From: Paraconexibacter algicola
GTDB taxonomy: Bacteria > Actinomycetota > Thermoleophilia > Solirubrobacterales > Solirubrobacteraceae
Length of the DNA: 64,000 nt
Assembly: GCF_003044185.1 (NCBI RefSeq)
Contig: NZ_PYYB01000003.1
Coordinates: 248,001 to 312,000, forward strand
Direction: 5' to 3'
Part shown: positions 1 to 9,143 of the stretch, piece after piece
Layout: every line of letters begins with the position of its first letter
How positions within the stretch are numbered: position 1 is the first letter of the stretch
Notes under the pieces: model-generated
Databases searched by the model: none
The model's input: only the letters and a program-made list of their open reading frames with translations
What the model was told of the DNA's origin: nothing
Program-made: the position numbers and the translations under genes

Positions 1-3000
1 GTCGGTCCCGCCGAGGAACACCGGCTCCTCGCTGCCGATCGCCACGCTGATCCGGTTCACCGGGGCAGAGCCGTTGTAGGTGACCTGGCCATCCTCCAGG
101 TTCAGCGCGAGGTCGAGGACCTCGGGCAGCTGGTCGATGACCGCGTTCGCCTGCAGCGACTCGGTGTCGATGTCCGCCGTGAAGAGGCCACCGGCGGTCT
201 CGGTGCGCAGCTGCACCGCGTCGCTGGTGTCCAGGTTCAGCTTCTTCAGCTGCCGCACGCGGGCGGCGAGCTCGAAGTCCTGCCCGTCACGGTCCTTGAG
301 GATCGCGCCCTGGTCGGCGGGCAGCGCCGGCTCGGGCTTGCCGTCCTCCCAGGCCTGGATCTCGATCAGCTGGATCGGCTGGTCGGCGGTGAGCGAGGCG
401 CCCCCGGCGTCCTGCGCGAACCCGAGCGTCACGTGCGCGGGGAGCTTCTCGATGCGGGCCTTGATGCGGTTGCCCTCGCCGAGGATCGGCTGCGCCAGAC
501 GCGCGTTCAGCGTCAGCAGCTCGATGCCCTGGTCATCGCCCTCGGCGTTCGTGCCGTCGAAGGTGATCTCGCCGTCGTCGAGCCCGAGGCCGAGCTTCGC
601 GTTGGCCGGCAGGTCGAGGATGTCGGCCTGCGCGGCGACGTCGGCGGTGTCGATGTCGATCGCGAACGGACCGCCGGCGGTGCGGGCCTCGAGCCCGACC
701 TCGCCGGAGAACGCGGCCGTGAGCTTGCGCAGCTCGCGGATGCGGGCGGCGAGCACGAACGGCTCACCGGCGCGGTCGCGGTAGATCGCCCCCTGCCGGG
801 TGGTGTCGTCCAGCGGCGCCGGGAGCGCGGTGGCCCCGTCGCTGGCGAGCAGCTCGAGGCTGCCGATCGCGGCGTCCCCGTCGTCCCCGGCGACGACGCT
901 CGCGCCCGTGCCGGAGTCGTCGAGCTCGACGGCGATCTTCGACGGGAGGTCGAGGATCGTGGCCTGCAGCCGCGAGGCGCGGCCGAACAGCGGCGTGGCG
1001 GAGGTCGCGGTGAGCGCGACGCGGTCCACGCCGTCGCCGTGCCCGTCGAGCGTCAGCCGCCCGGCGCCGAGGTCGGCGGTCAGGTCGGTGTGCGCGGGCA
1101 GGTTCTCGATCTGCGCGTCGACGTCGAGGCCCGGCGAGGCGACGAGCACCCGGAAGGGCGTGCTGCGCAGCTTCGAGGTCAGGCCGACGTCGTCGCCGGA
1201 CAGGTTGACCGTGACCTCGCGGAGGTCCAGGAGGCGCGCGGCGAGCACGTAGCCCGCCGGCGTGTCGCGGAGCACCGCGCCCTGCGGGGTGCCGAGCGTG
1301 GCGTCCACGTCGACGGCGTCCGCTGCGTCGGTGGCGCCGAGGGTCAGCTCCTCGATCGGGTCGGAGGCGACGACGCTCGCGCCGGTGCCGCCGTCGGCGA
1401 GGTCGATCGTCACGTTCGGGGCGAGCTTCTTGACCCCGAGGTCGATGCGCGTGGCGCGGCCGATGAGCGGCTGGGCGCTGCGCACGTTCAGCGCGACGCT
1501 CTCGATGCCCTGCGGGTCGCCGTCGGCGTTCTTTCCGGCGAACGTCAGCTTGCCGGCGTCCTGGTCGAAGCCGACCTGCACGTCGGCGGGCAGGTCGCGG
1601 ATCGCGCCGCGCGCCGTCAGGTCGGCGGTGTCGACCTCGACGTCGAACGGGCCACCGGCGGTCTTCGCCGTGAGGCTGACCGACGGCTGCAGGCCGACGT
1701 CGATGGAGCGCAGGCCGCGGATGCGGGCGCCGGCGACGAAGCCCGCGGGACGGTCGACGTAGCGCACGCCGTTGGCGCCGTCGGCCGGCAGGTCGCCGAC
1801 GAGGTCGACGGGACGGTCGGCCGCGGCCAGCTCGATCAGGCCGATCGGCTCGCTCGCGGTGACCTTGATGCCGTCGTCGGCCTGGTCGAGGTCGAGGGTC
1901 AGGTCGGGGGCGATGTCCTCGATGTGGCCCTTGAGCTGGTTGGCCCGGCCGACGAGCGCCCCGCTGGTGCGGAGGTTCAGGTCGAGCGCGTCGATGCCCT
2001 GCGGCTCGTCGCCCGCGGTCCGGCCGCGGAAGCCGATGCGCAGGTCGTCGAGGTTCGCGGTGATGGTGGACTTCGCCGGCAGCTCGGTGATCTGCGCGGA
2101 GCCGGTGAGGTCGTCGGTGTCGATGTCCGCCCGGAAGACGCCGCCCGCGGTCTCGGTGCTGATGCGCAGCTCGTCGCCGAGGTCGGCGGCGATGCGGCGC
2201 AGCTCGCGGATCCGTGCGCCGACGACGAAGTCGCCGCCGGTGCGGTCGGTGTAGCGGACGCCCTGGACGTCGCCCGCCGGCAGGTCCGCCGCGCGGTCGA
2301 TCAGGCGGTTGGCCGCGACGAGCTCGATCGAGCCGATCGGGGCGCTGGACTGCACGGTGAAGTCGTCGCCGTTCGGCTGCAGGCCGAGCTCGACCTCCGC
2401 CGGCAGGCCACGGACGTCGGCGTCGATCCGGTCGGCGCGGCCGAACAGCGTGCCGCCGACCGCGCGGGCGGTGACCGCGATGCGGTCGATGCCCTGCGGG
2501 TCGCCGTCGGCGTCGGCACCGGTGAAGCGCAGGGCCGCGGCGTCGTCGTCGATCCCGAAGGTCGCGCGGGCCGGCAGGTCGAGGACCTGGCCGCCGGCCT
2601 CGAGGTCCGCGGTGCGGACGTCGAGGGAGAACGGGCCGCCCTTGGTGACGGCGTTCAGCGTGGTGCCGTCACCGGTGTCGATGCCGACCTCGCGCAGCTC
2701 GCGGACGCGGGCCGCGATGCGGAACTCGCCGCCGGGGACGTCACGGTAGACGACGCCGTCGCTGGTGCCGACCGGCAGCGCCTCGGAGCCGTTGGAGGCC
2801 ACGAGCTCGACCTTGCCGAGCGCGCCGCCGCCCTCGACCTTGAAGCCCGTCTTGTCGCCGTCCTGGACGAGCGAGGCGATCGTGCGGGCGGGGATGCCCT
2901 CGATCGTGCCGCGGATCTTCGTGGCCCGGCCGACGAGCGGCTGGGTGCTGTCGGCGTTCAGGACGATCCGGCCGATGCCGGTGCCCTTGCCGTCGAAGTC

Positions 3001-4473
3001 GACCTTGAAGTCCTGCGGGTCGACGGAGAGGTCGAACTCGCTCGGCAGGTTCAGGACGCGGGCGGTGATGGTCCGGCCCGGATCCTTGATGCGGGCGAGC
3101 AGCGGCGTCGCGGCGATCTTGGCGGAGACGCGCGGCGCGCCGCCGCCGAGCGAGAACGTCGCGCGCTGGATGCCCGGGATGCGCAGCGCGGTCGAGGAGA
3201 CCGTGCCGTCGTCGTCGAGGTTCAGGTACGCGGGCTCGCCGGCGAGGAACTTGGGCTCGCCGTTGGCGAAGCCGACCTCGGTGAGGCCGATGGCGCCGCC
3301 CGTGGTCTGGACGGAGCCCCCGTCGTCGTTGACCGCGGCGGTGAAGCCGGTCGGGACGTCGTCGAGGTTGAGGATCGTCTTCTGCGCGGTCGTGCCCGCG
3401 ACCTTGGAGACGAGCGAGGCGCGGATCGCCGCGACGCGCGCGGACGCCGTGTAGGTCGCCTGCACGTTGCCCGAGGTCCGCGCGGTCAGGCCGAGCGAGG
3501 AGGGCAGGTTGTTGATCTGCGCGGAGATCTCGTCGACCGACTGGCCGTCGACGACGCTGGCGGACAGGGTGGCCGGGCCGACGCGGTTCTGCGTCAGGGT
3601 CGCCTGGACCTCGTCGCCGGCGCGGGCGGTGATCGCCGCGGTGTCGGGCGAGGCGCCGTAGGCGAGCCGGACCCGGGTCGGGTTGACCGGGTTGGCGGTC
3701 GTGCCGTCGTAGATCCCGGCGACCAGGGCGATCTTCTCGCCGCGGGCCGTCTGGCTGAGGTTGAAGGTGTAGGTGCCGTTCGGCCGGGCGATCGTGTCGA
3801 TCGGGGTCCCGAGCGTGAAGCGACCGGGCGCGCGATCGTCCAGCGCGTCGTAGCCGAAGGCGATCTGCGAGCGCCCGAGGGTCCGGCGCGTCTGGTCGCG
3901 CAGCACCGCCTGCACGGAGACCGGGAGGGTCGAGGTCTCGCCGAACGCGCGGACGAGCTCGACGCCGACCTGGTTGTTCCCCGTGATCGTGATCGTGCCG
4001 GTGAGGTCGGCGAGCACGTCGTCGTCGACGTTCAGCGCCGTCGGGACCCCGACGACCGCGGTGTGGCTGCGCGAGACCGTCGTGCCGTTAGCGCGCTTCC
4101 AGGTCGTCTCGAACTTGTACTCGAGCAGGCCGGCGCTGCAGGTCAGGGTCGCGAGGCCCTGCCCGATCGTCCCGACGCCGTTCTCCCCGAGCCCGGGCGT
4201 GTTGAGGATCTGGGAGAGGCCGGTGGCGGTCGGGCAGAGCAGCTGCGAGGCGGTCGGCAGGACGCCCTGCTGACCGGTGAGGAGGCCACCGACGGAGGGC
4301 ACGAGCGTCGAGGTGGTGCCGTTGACGGTGCTCGTCACCGCGCTGGTCGTGTTGCCCAGCAGTCCGCCGAGCAGGGCGTGCGCGGGTGCGGCGATGGCGA
4401 GCGACGCGATCGCCGTCGCACCCGTGACCCGCGCGACACGCGTCGCGCGACCTGCATGGAACCTCGGACCCAT
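1..4473 (-). CDS. giant secreted repeat protein, 3' end outside window
   Basis: An open frame without stops runs from an ATG at 4473 to the window edge (1491 codons, no stop reached). GGGGAG lies a few bases before the ATG. The N-terminus is a signal peptide: basic residues, a hydrophobic Ala-rich stretch, and APAHA cleavage near residue 34. The next ~300 residues look unique. From about residue 600 onward the protein consists of at least six diverged ~160-165-residue repeats. Each carries a TAGGPF-like motif followed by alternating acidic and hydrophobic residues, then 'QGI' and 'GRAxRI' motifs. The TAGG motif recurs near 195, 675, 1150, 1655, 2145 and 2640. The composition, rich in Asp, Thr, Ala and Leu with hardly any Cys, suits an extracellular beta-rich surface or adhesion-like protein. 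I do not recognise a named family; a cell-surface role is inferred only from the signal peptide and repeats. Confidence 0.75.
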   Translation of the reverse strand, partial: MGPRFHAGRATRVARVTGATAIASLAIAAPAHALLGGLLGNTTSAVTSTVNGTTSTLVPSVGGLLTGQQGVLPTASQLLCPTATGLSQILNTPGLGENGVGTIGQGLATLTCSAGLLEYKFETTWKRANGTTVSRSHTAVVGVPTALNVDDDVLADLTGTITITGNNQVGVELVRAFGETSTLPVSVQAVLRDQTRRTLGRSQIAFGYDALDDRAPGRFTLGTPIDTIARPNGTYTFNLSQTARGEKIALVAGIYDGTTANPVNPTRVRLAYGASPDTAAITARAGDEVQATLTQNRVGPATLSASVVDGQSVDEISAQINNLPSSLGLTARTSGNVQATYTASARVAAIRASLVSKVAGTTAQKTILNLDDVPTGFTAAVNDDGGSVQTTGGAIGLTEVGFANGEPKFLAGEPAYLNLDDDGTVSSTALRIPGIQRATFSLGGGAPRVSAKIAATPLLARIKDPGRTITARVLNLPSEFDLSVDPQDFKVDFDGKGTGIGRIVLNADSTQPLVGRATKIRGTIEGIPARTIASLVQDGDKTGFKVEGGGALGKVELVASNGSEALPVGTSDGVVYRDVPGGEFRIAARVRELREVGIDTGDGTTLNAVTKGGPFSLDVRTADLEAGGQVLDLPARATFGIDDDAAALRFTGADADGDPQGIDRIAVTARAVGGTLFGRADRIDADVRGLPAEVELGLQPNGDDFTVQSSAPIGSIELVAANRLIDRAADLPAGDVQGVRYTDRTGGDFVVGARIRELRRIAADLGDELRISTETAGGVFRADIDTDDLTGSAQITELPAKSTITANLDDLRIGFRGRTAGDEPQGIDALDLNLRTSGALVGRANQLKGHIEDIAPDLTLDLDQADDGIKVTASEPIGLIELAAADRPVDLVGDLPADGANGVRYVDRPAGFVAGARIRGLRSIDVGLQPSVSLTAKTAGGPFDVEVDTADLTARGAIRDLPADVQVGFDQDAGKLTFAGKNADGDPQGIESVALNVRSAQPLIGRATRIDLGVKKLAPNVTIDLADGGTGASVVASDPIEELTLGATDAADAVDVDATLGTPQGAVLRDTPAGYVLAARLLDLREVTVNLSGDDVGLTSKLRSTPFRVLVASPGLDVDAQIENLPAHTDLTADLGAGRLTLDGHGDGVDRVALTATSATPLFGRASRLQATILDLPSKIAVELDDSGTGASVVAGDDGDAAIGSLELLASDGATALPAPLDDTTRQGAIYRDRAGEPFVLAARIRELRKLTAAFSGEVGLEARTAGGPFAIDIDTADVAAQADILDLPANAKLGLGLDDGEITFDGTNAEGDDQGIELLTLNARLAQPILGEGNRIKARIEKLPAHVTLGFAQDAGGASLTADQPIQLIEIQAWEDGKPEPALPADQGAILKDRDGQDFELAARVRQLKKLNLDTSDAVQLRTETAGGLFTADIDTESLQANAVIDQLPEVLDLALNLEDGQVTYNGSAPVNRISVAIGSEEPVFLGGTD

Positions 4474-4716
4474 GAACTGCTCCCCACGTCGTGGAACGTC
4501 ACCGTGCGCCCTGCCGTGGGCGGTGTCCCGCGAAGTACCCCTACCTCCGGACGAACGGCAACGTACACATGAGCCGCGGCGAACTGCAACCGCGGTAACG
4601 CGTTGTTTTCAGGTTCCGCACCGCGACATCTCGTCGCAGAAAGACGACCCGGAAAATGGACTGTCGATCGACGCCAACGCGAACGCGCCAATCTTGGACA
4701 AAGATCCAGGTAGCGC

Positions 4717-5751
4717 TCAGCCGGCGGCGTGCCGGGCGATCGCGGCGACGAACCCGTCGACGTCGTCCGCGGTCGTGTCCCACGAGCACATCCACCGGAC
4801 CTCGCCGGTCAGCTCGTCCCACACGTAGAACAGGAAGCCGTCCGCCCACAGCGCCTCGCGCACCCGCTCGGGCACGATCGCGAACACCGCGTTGGCCTGG
4901 ACCTCCTGCGTCACCCGGACCCCCGGGAGCCCCGTCACGCCCGCCGCCAGACGGGCGGCCATCGCGTTGGCGTGCGCGGCGTGCAGGCGCCACCGGTCGT
5001 CGGTCAGGAGCGCGTGCACCTGCGCGGAGAGGTACCGCTGCTTGGAGGCCAGCTGCATCGCGGCCTTGCGCCGCCAGGCGATCCCGTCGGCGTGCGCCTC
5101 GTCGAACAGCACGACCGCCTCCGCTCCCAGGCCGCCGTTCTTCGTGATCCCCAGCGCCAGCGCGTCGACGCCCAGATCCCGGGTGGCCTCGCGCAGCGAG
5201 CAGCCGTCGGCCGCCGCCGCGTTCATGATCCGCGCGCCGTCGAGGTGCAGCAGCATCCCGTGCTCGTGCGCGAGGTCGGCGAGCGCGCGAATCTCCGCGC
5301 GGGCGTAGCGGGTGCCCAGCTCGGTCGACTGCGTGATCGACAGGACCTTCGGCTGCACCGCGTGCTCGTCGCCGAAGCGCACGAGCCGCGGCGCCACGAG
5401 CTCGGGGGTCAGCTTGCCGTCCGGCGTCGCGACCGGCAGGAGCTTGCGGGCGAGCAGCCGCTCCGGGGCGCCGCCCTCGTCGACGTAGATGTGGGCGCTC
5501 TCCGCGCACACGATCGCCTGGTGGTGCGCCGGCGCCAGGCTCTCCAGGCACAGGACGTTCGCGGCCGTCCCACCCCAGACGAAGAAGACCTGCGCCTCCT
5601 CCCCCAGGTGCTCGCGGACGAGCGCGACCGCGTCCTGGGTCACCGGGTCCGCCCCGTAGGCGGGCACGTGACCGAGCGCGTCGGCCTGCGCGACCGCGGC
5701 GAGGACCTCCGGGAGCGCCCCCGCGTAGTTGTCCGAGGCGAACGCCGTCAC
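4717..5751 (-). CDS. low-specificity threonine aldolase-like PLP enzyme
   Basis: A 344-residue fold-type I PLP enzyme of the beta-eliminating lyase/threonine aldolase family, which typically cleaves L-threonine or allo-threonine to glycine and acetaldehyde. It starts with the family-typical 'FASDNYAG' region. It has a glycine-rich phosphate-contact motif near residues 74-80 (FVWGGTAAN), the PLP-ring Asp in 'LHLDGARI', and the Schiff-base Lys in 'GITKNGGLG'. The GTG start at 5751 forms a GTGA overlap with the SDR stop, so translation is probably coupled; the frame extends further upstream but only through the SDR gene. It is the last gene of a three-gene operon with an SDR and a DUF6421 fusion, so its true substrate may be a beta-hydroxy amino acid peculiar to that pathway. 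Confidence 0.88.
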   Translation of the reverse strand: MTAFASDNYAGALPEVLAAVAQADALGHVPAYGADPVTQDAVALVREHLGEEAQVFFVWGGTAANVLCLESLAPAHHQAIVCAESAHIYVDEGGAPERLLARKLLPVATPDGKLTPELVAPRLVRFGDEHAVQPKVLSITQSTELGTRYARAEIRALADLAHEHGMLLHLDGARIMNAAAADGCSLREATRDLGVDALALGITKNGGLGAEAVVLFDEAHADGIAWRRKAAMQLASKQRYLSAQVHALLTDDRWRLHAAHANAMAARLAAGVTGLPGVRVTQEVQANAVFAIVPERVREALWADGFLFYVWDELTGEVRWMCSWDTTADDVDGFVAAIARHAAG

Positions 5752-6488
5752 CGGCGCGTCCCGCCGTGCAGCTGCAGGCGCTGGCCGTTCATCGCGCTCG
5801 CCCCGTCCCCCAGGACGTAGGCGATCGCGGCGGCGATGTCGTCCGCGTCGGCGAACGTCCGGTAGGCGCTGTCGGCCTTGCCCTCGACCATCGCGGCGGT
5901 CGCGATCGCGTCGACCACGACGATGTTCGCCGTCGCGCGGCGGGGATCGTCCGCCTCCTGCTGGGCGAAGCCGTCGGCGAGCGCGAGCGTCCACGCCTCC
6001 GCCGCCGCCTTCGCCGCGCCGTAGGCGGCGTTCGTGAACGTCGGCGCCTGCGCCTGCTTGCTGCTGACGAGCACGAAGCGGCCGTGCCCGCTGTCCAGCA
6101 GCGGTCCCGCGAAGGCGCGGCTCGTGTGCTGCACGGTCCGCACGAGCAGGTCGTGCAGCAGCGTCCAGTCCTCCAGCGGGGCGGTCGGCAGCGGCTCGCC
6201 GCCCCGCCAGCCGCCGACGAGGTGCGCGAGCCCCGCGACCGTCCCGAAGCGCTCCACGAGCGCGGCGGCCCAGGCGGCTGTCGCGTCGGGGTCGAGCAGG
6301 TCGACCGTGCGGACGTCCACGCGCTCGGCCGGGAGCGCGAGCTCGGCCGCGAGCGCGTCGAGCTTCGCGGCGTCGACGTCGGTCAGCGCGAGCGTCGCGC
6401 CGTGCGCGGCGAGCGCCCGGGCGACCGCCGGGCCCAGGCCCCCGGTCGCGCCGGCGATCGCGACGACGCGGCCGTCGAGCGCGCTCAC
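5748..6488 (-). CDS. short-chain dehydrogenase/reductase (SDR)
   Basis: A 246-residue classical SDR. The Rossmann nucleotide motif GATGGLG is at residues 13-19. The active-site region has 'VSSKQ' (Ser) and YGAAK (Tyr-x3-Lys) at about residues 156-160. An Asp after beta-2 ('LTDVD') suggests NAD(H) preference. The GTG start at 6488 overlaps the stop of the DUF6421 gene (GTGA), and its own stop overlaps the threonine aldolase start, so the three genes form one translationally coupled operon. The substrate is unknown. From context it may oxidise or reduce a hydroxy group on a compound also handled by the aldolase. Confidence 0.88.
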   Translation of the reverse strand: MSALDGRVVAIAGATGGLGPAVARALAAHGATLALTDVDAAKLDALAAELALPAERVDVRTVDLLDPDATAAWAAALVERFGTVAGLAHLVGGWRGGEPLPTAPLEDWTLLHDLLVRTVQHTSRAFAGPLLDSGHGRFVLVSSKQAQAPTFTNAAYGAAKAAAEAWTLALADGFAQQEADDPRRATANIVVVDAIATAAMVEGKADSAYRTFADADDIAAAIAYVLGDGASAMNGQRLQLHGGTRR

Positions 6489-8590
6489 GCGGCCACCAGG
6501 GCCGGCTCGAGCTTCGGCTGCAGCTGCGTGTAGAAGACGCTCAGCGGGAACTCGTCGTCCTGCACGGCGTCGATCCACCGCTTCGGATCGGGCTCCTCGT
6601 GCAGGGCGCGGGCGCCGCCGGTCCACACCGACGTGACGGCGGGCGCGACGTAGGAGCTGACGAGGTCGTGGGCGGTCATCCAGTAACGCACCTTCGGGAG
6701 ATCGATGCCGGACCGGTACAGCGCCTCCACCTTTGCACGAAGCGCGACGACGCCGTCCGCCACGTCGTTCCAGTCGATCGTCAGGCGGTTGTCGGTCCAG
6801 CGGATCGTGCCGCGCTCGTGCAGGAACGCGAACAGCAGCTGGCCGCCGAGCCCGTCGTAGTTGCGCACCCGCGAGCCCGTCACCGGGAAGCGGAACAGGC
6901 GGTCGAAGAGGATCGCGGTCTGCACGTGGCGGGCGAACGCGAAGCCCTCCGCCTCGAGCCCGACCGCCTCGCTGAACGCGGTCAGGTCGCAGCGCAACTC
7001 CTCCAGCGAGTACATCCAGTACGGCATCCGCTGGCGGATCATGAATGGGTCGAACGGCAGGTCGCCGCGGCTGTGCGCCCGGTCGTGGACGAGGTCCCAC
7101 AGCACGAACGCCTCCTGGCTGATGCGCGGCGAGGCCAGCAGCGCCGCGGCGTCGGCGGGCAGGTTCACGCCGAGGACCTCGACGGCGGCGCCGCAGACGC
7201 GCCGGAAGCGCTCGGCCTCACGGTCGCAGAAGATGCCGCCGAAGTGGTTGACGGTCGGCTTGCGCTCCCCGGTCGAGAACGTCTCCGGGAAGAGGACCGC
7301 GCACTCGCTGTCGTAGCCCGCCGTGCGGTCCACGAACGTCACCGGCACGAACTTCGGGTTGTCGTAGCGGGTGCGCTCGAGCTCGGCCAGCCACGCCGGC
7401 CACGGCACGCGCACGACGAGCGCCTCGAAGCGGGTGTCGCGCGACCCGTTCTGCGTGTACATCGGGAACACGACGAGGTGCTCGATGCCGTCCTCGCGGT
7501 GCAGGTCGGGACGGAAGTGCTCGAGCGCGCCGGTGAAGTCGGGGCGCGGGAAGCCGTCGGCCACCCAGCGGTGCAGGTCGGCGACGGTCGCCTCGACGTA
7601 GGCGGCCTGGTGCGGGAAGTGCGGGGCGAGCGCGGCGACCGCGTCGGCGATGCGGCCGACGCGCGCGGCGAGGTCGGCGGCGTCGTGCGTGGCGGTGTCG
7701 ACCGAGCCGTCGGGCTCCTGCAGCAGCCGCAGCGCGTCGACCTCGGCCTTGAGCGTGGCCCAGTGCGGGTCGGCGAGGACCGGGGACGCGGCGGGCGTCC
7801 CGCCGGCGGCGGCGAAGGCGGACTGCGCCGCCCACGTGATCGTGTCGAGCCAGAGCGCGCGGTGGTCGAGGTCGCCGAGGCAGTCGTCGCCGAACAGGTC
7901 GGAGTCGGCGAAGAGGACGACGCGGCCGGCGCCCGCGGTCGTGGCGGCGAGCAGCGTCGCGCCCGCGGGGTCGGCCTGCGCGGAGGTCTGCAGCAGCGGG
8001 GTGGCGCCGTTGCGCAGCTCGAGGGCCCCGGCGCGGTAGAACGCGGCGCGCTCGACGCGGGCGAGCAGGTCGGCGCCGCCGACGGTGCTGCGGGCTGCGG
8101 CGCGCTGGGCGAGCACCCAGGCGGGGTTGCCCGCGTGCGCGTGCGTGTAGTCGTAGACGGTGGCGGTGGCGACGCCCAGGCCGAAGCGGGCGAGCAGCCG
8201 GTCGACGTTGGTGCCGTACTTCGCCTGCTCGGTCTCGCCGAGCACGACGAGGCCGCCGCCGGCGCGGACCCACGCCTCGATGGCGTCGATCTCGGCGTCG
8301 GCGAACACCGGGTACGCGCCGTCGGTCTTCTCCCACGTCGCCTCCGAGGGGTGCGCGATGACGAGCACGTCGGCGTCGGCGAGCGCGTGTGCGTCGAGCG
8401 CGCCGTGCCGATGGGCGGCGACGGTCAGCTCGCGGCCGCGCAGCGCGTCGGCGGCGTCGGCGTAGCTCGAGTCCTGCGGATGGGCGGGCTGCAGCGCGGC
8501 GGCCCGCTCGCGCGAGATCGTCCACGCCTCCCCGTGGGACTCGTCGAAGAGGACGCGCGCGACGGCGGCAGGGGCGTTCACGAGGGCCAT
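6485..8590 (-). CDS. DUF6421 protein with N-terminal GATase-like domain
   Basis: A 701-residue protein made of two parts. Residues ~10-235 resemble the DUF4350/IFT52-type class I glutamine amidotransferase-like fold, with 'VLFDESHGEAW' at the start and 'GGGLVVLGETE' in the middle, but without the catalytic cysteine. Residues ~245-700 match the DUF6421 family as I know it from Streptomyces, with blocks such as 'VFPMYTQNG', 'LERTRYDNP', 'GGIFCDREA', 'HDRAHSRGDLPFDPF' and 'YDGLGGQLLF'. The conserved His/Asp/Glu residues could bind metal, but no function is established. Streptomyces homologues, as I recall them, are only about the size of the second part. It is first in an operon with an SDR and a threonine aldolase. 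A TAGCCT hexamer lies 6 nt before the ATG, suggesting a leaderless message. Confidence 0.78.
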   Translation of the reverse strand: MALVNAPAAVARVLFDESHGEAWTISRERAAALQPAHPQDSSYADAADALRGRELTVAAHRHGALDAHALADADVLVIAHPSEATWEKTDGAYPVFADAEIDAIEAWVRAGGGLVVLGETEQAKYGTNVDRLLARFGLGVATATVYDYTHAHAGNPAWVLAQRAAARSTVGGADLLARVERAAFYRAGALELRNGATPLLQTSAQADPAGATLLAATTAGAGRVVLFADSDLFGDDCLGDLDHRALWLDTITWAAQSAFAAAGGTPAASPVLADPHWATLKAEVDALRLLQEPDGSVDTATHDAADLAARVGRIADAVAALAPHFPHQAAYVEATVADLHRWVADGFPRPDFTGALEHFRPDLHREDGIEHLVVFPMYTQNGSRDTRFEALVVRVPWPAWLAELERTRYDNPKFVPVTFVDRTAGYDSECAVLFPETFSTGERKPTVNHFGGIFCDREAERFRRVCGAAVEVLGVNLPADAAALLASPRISQEAFVLWDLVHDRAHSRGDLPFDPFMIRQRMPYWMYSLEELRCDLTAFSEAVGLEAEGFAFARHVQTAILFDRLFRFPVTGSRVRNYDGLGGQLLFAFLHERGTIRWTDNRLTIDWNDVADGVVALRAKVEALYRSGIDLPKVRYWMTAHDLVSSYVAPAVTSVWTGGARALHEEPDPKRWIDAVQDDEFPLSVFYTQLQPKLEPALVAA

Positions 8591-8596
8591 GCGGAA

Positions 8597-8602
8597 AGGC
8601 TA
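8597..8602 (-). promoter_or_regulatory. putative -10 box of the DUF6421 operon
   Basis: On the minus strand this reads TAGCCT, ending 6 nt before the ATG at 8590. That spacing would place the transcription start at the start codon (leaderless). No Shine-Dalgarno sequence is visible. Confidence 0.5.
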
Positions 8603-8635
8603 GGCGGGACCGATGCGACGCTCAATGCCGATCCG

Positions 8636-8652
8636 CTGCCGGAGTACGGCAG
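8636..8652. promoter_or_regulatory. inverted repeat, candidate Lrp/AsnC operator
   Basis: CTGCCG, 5 nt, CGGCAG: perfect 6-bp arms between the divergent DUF6421 operon and the Lrp/AsnC gene. It abuts a CAGAAT hexamer (8650-8655) that lies 7 nt before the regulator start. Lrp/AsnC proteins commonly autoregulate through ~15-17-bp sites in such intergenic regions, so this is the best local candidate. Confidence 0.45.
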
Positions 8653-8662
8653 AATCCTGCGC

Positions 8663-9109
8663 ATGGACGACATGGACCGCCAGATTCTTGCGCTGCTGAC
8701 CGACGACGGCCGTCGCACGTACGACGACATCGCCCGGCGCGTGTCGCTCTCCTCCCCCGCGGTGAAGCGCCGCGTGGACCGGCTGCGCCGCGACGGGACC
8801 CTGCGCGGCTTCACCGCGGTCGTCGACCACGCCGCGCTCGGCTACGGCGCCGAGGCGCTGGTGGAGCTGTTCTACGGGCCCGGCGTGACGCTGGACCGGG
8901 TCGCCGCGTCGCTGCGGGCGGTGCCCGAGGTCGTGGAGGCCTGGAGCGTCACCGGCGAGGCCGACGCGATCGCCCGCGTGCGTACCCGCGACAACGCGGA
9001 CCTCGAGCGCCTGATCCGCTCCCTGCAGGCGGACGGCACCGTCGTGCGCACCCGCTCCCAGGTCGTCCTCTCCCGCCTGGTGCACCGCCGCGGCGAGGAC
9101 GACGCCTGA
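8663..9109 (+). CDS. Lrp/AsnC family transcriptional regulator
   Basis: A 148-residue single Lrp/AsnC protein. The N-terminal winged helix-turn-helix covers residues ~3-60 ('MDRQILALLTDDGR', 'SSPAVKRRVDRL'). A RAM/ACT-like ligand-binding domain covers ~65-145 ('VVEAWSVTGEAD'). Such regulators sense amino acids or related small molecules and form octamers. The gene is divergent from the threonine aldolase/SDR/DUF6421 operon with 72 bp between starts, so it probably regulates that operon in response to a substrate or product. CAGAAT 7 nt before the ATG and the lack of an SD suggest a leaderless transcript. Confidence 0.93.
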   Translation: MDDMDRQILALLTDDGRRTYDDIARRVSLSSPAVKRRVDRLRRDGTLRGFTAVVDHAALGYGAEALVELFYGPGVTLDRVAASLRAVPEVVEAWSVTGEADAIARVRTRDNADLERLIRSLQADGTVVRTRSQVVLSRLVHRRGEDDA

Positions 9110-9143
9110 GCCACCCGCCGCACCCCCGTACCCCTGGGGGGCG

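Noticed and set aside
433-4572. Plus-strand open frame of 1379 codons
   Set aside because: Antisense shadow of the repeat-protein gene; its product is an Arg/Asp/Val/Gly-rich low-complexity string, while the minus-strand frame has a signal peptide and repeats.
4474-4716. Additional gene between the repeat protein and threonine aldolase
   Set aside because: 243 bp, less GC-rich, no ORF with coding character; probably the promoter and leader of the repeat-protein gene.
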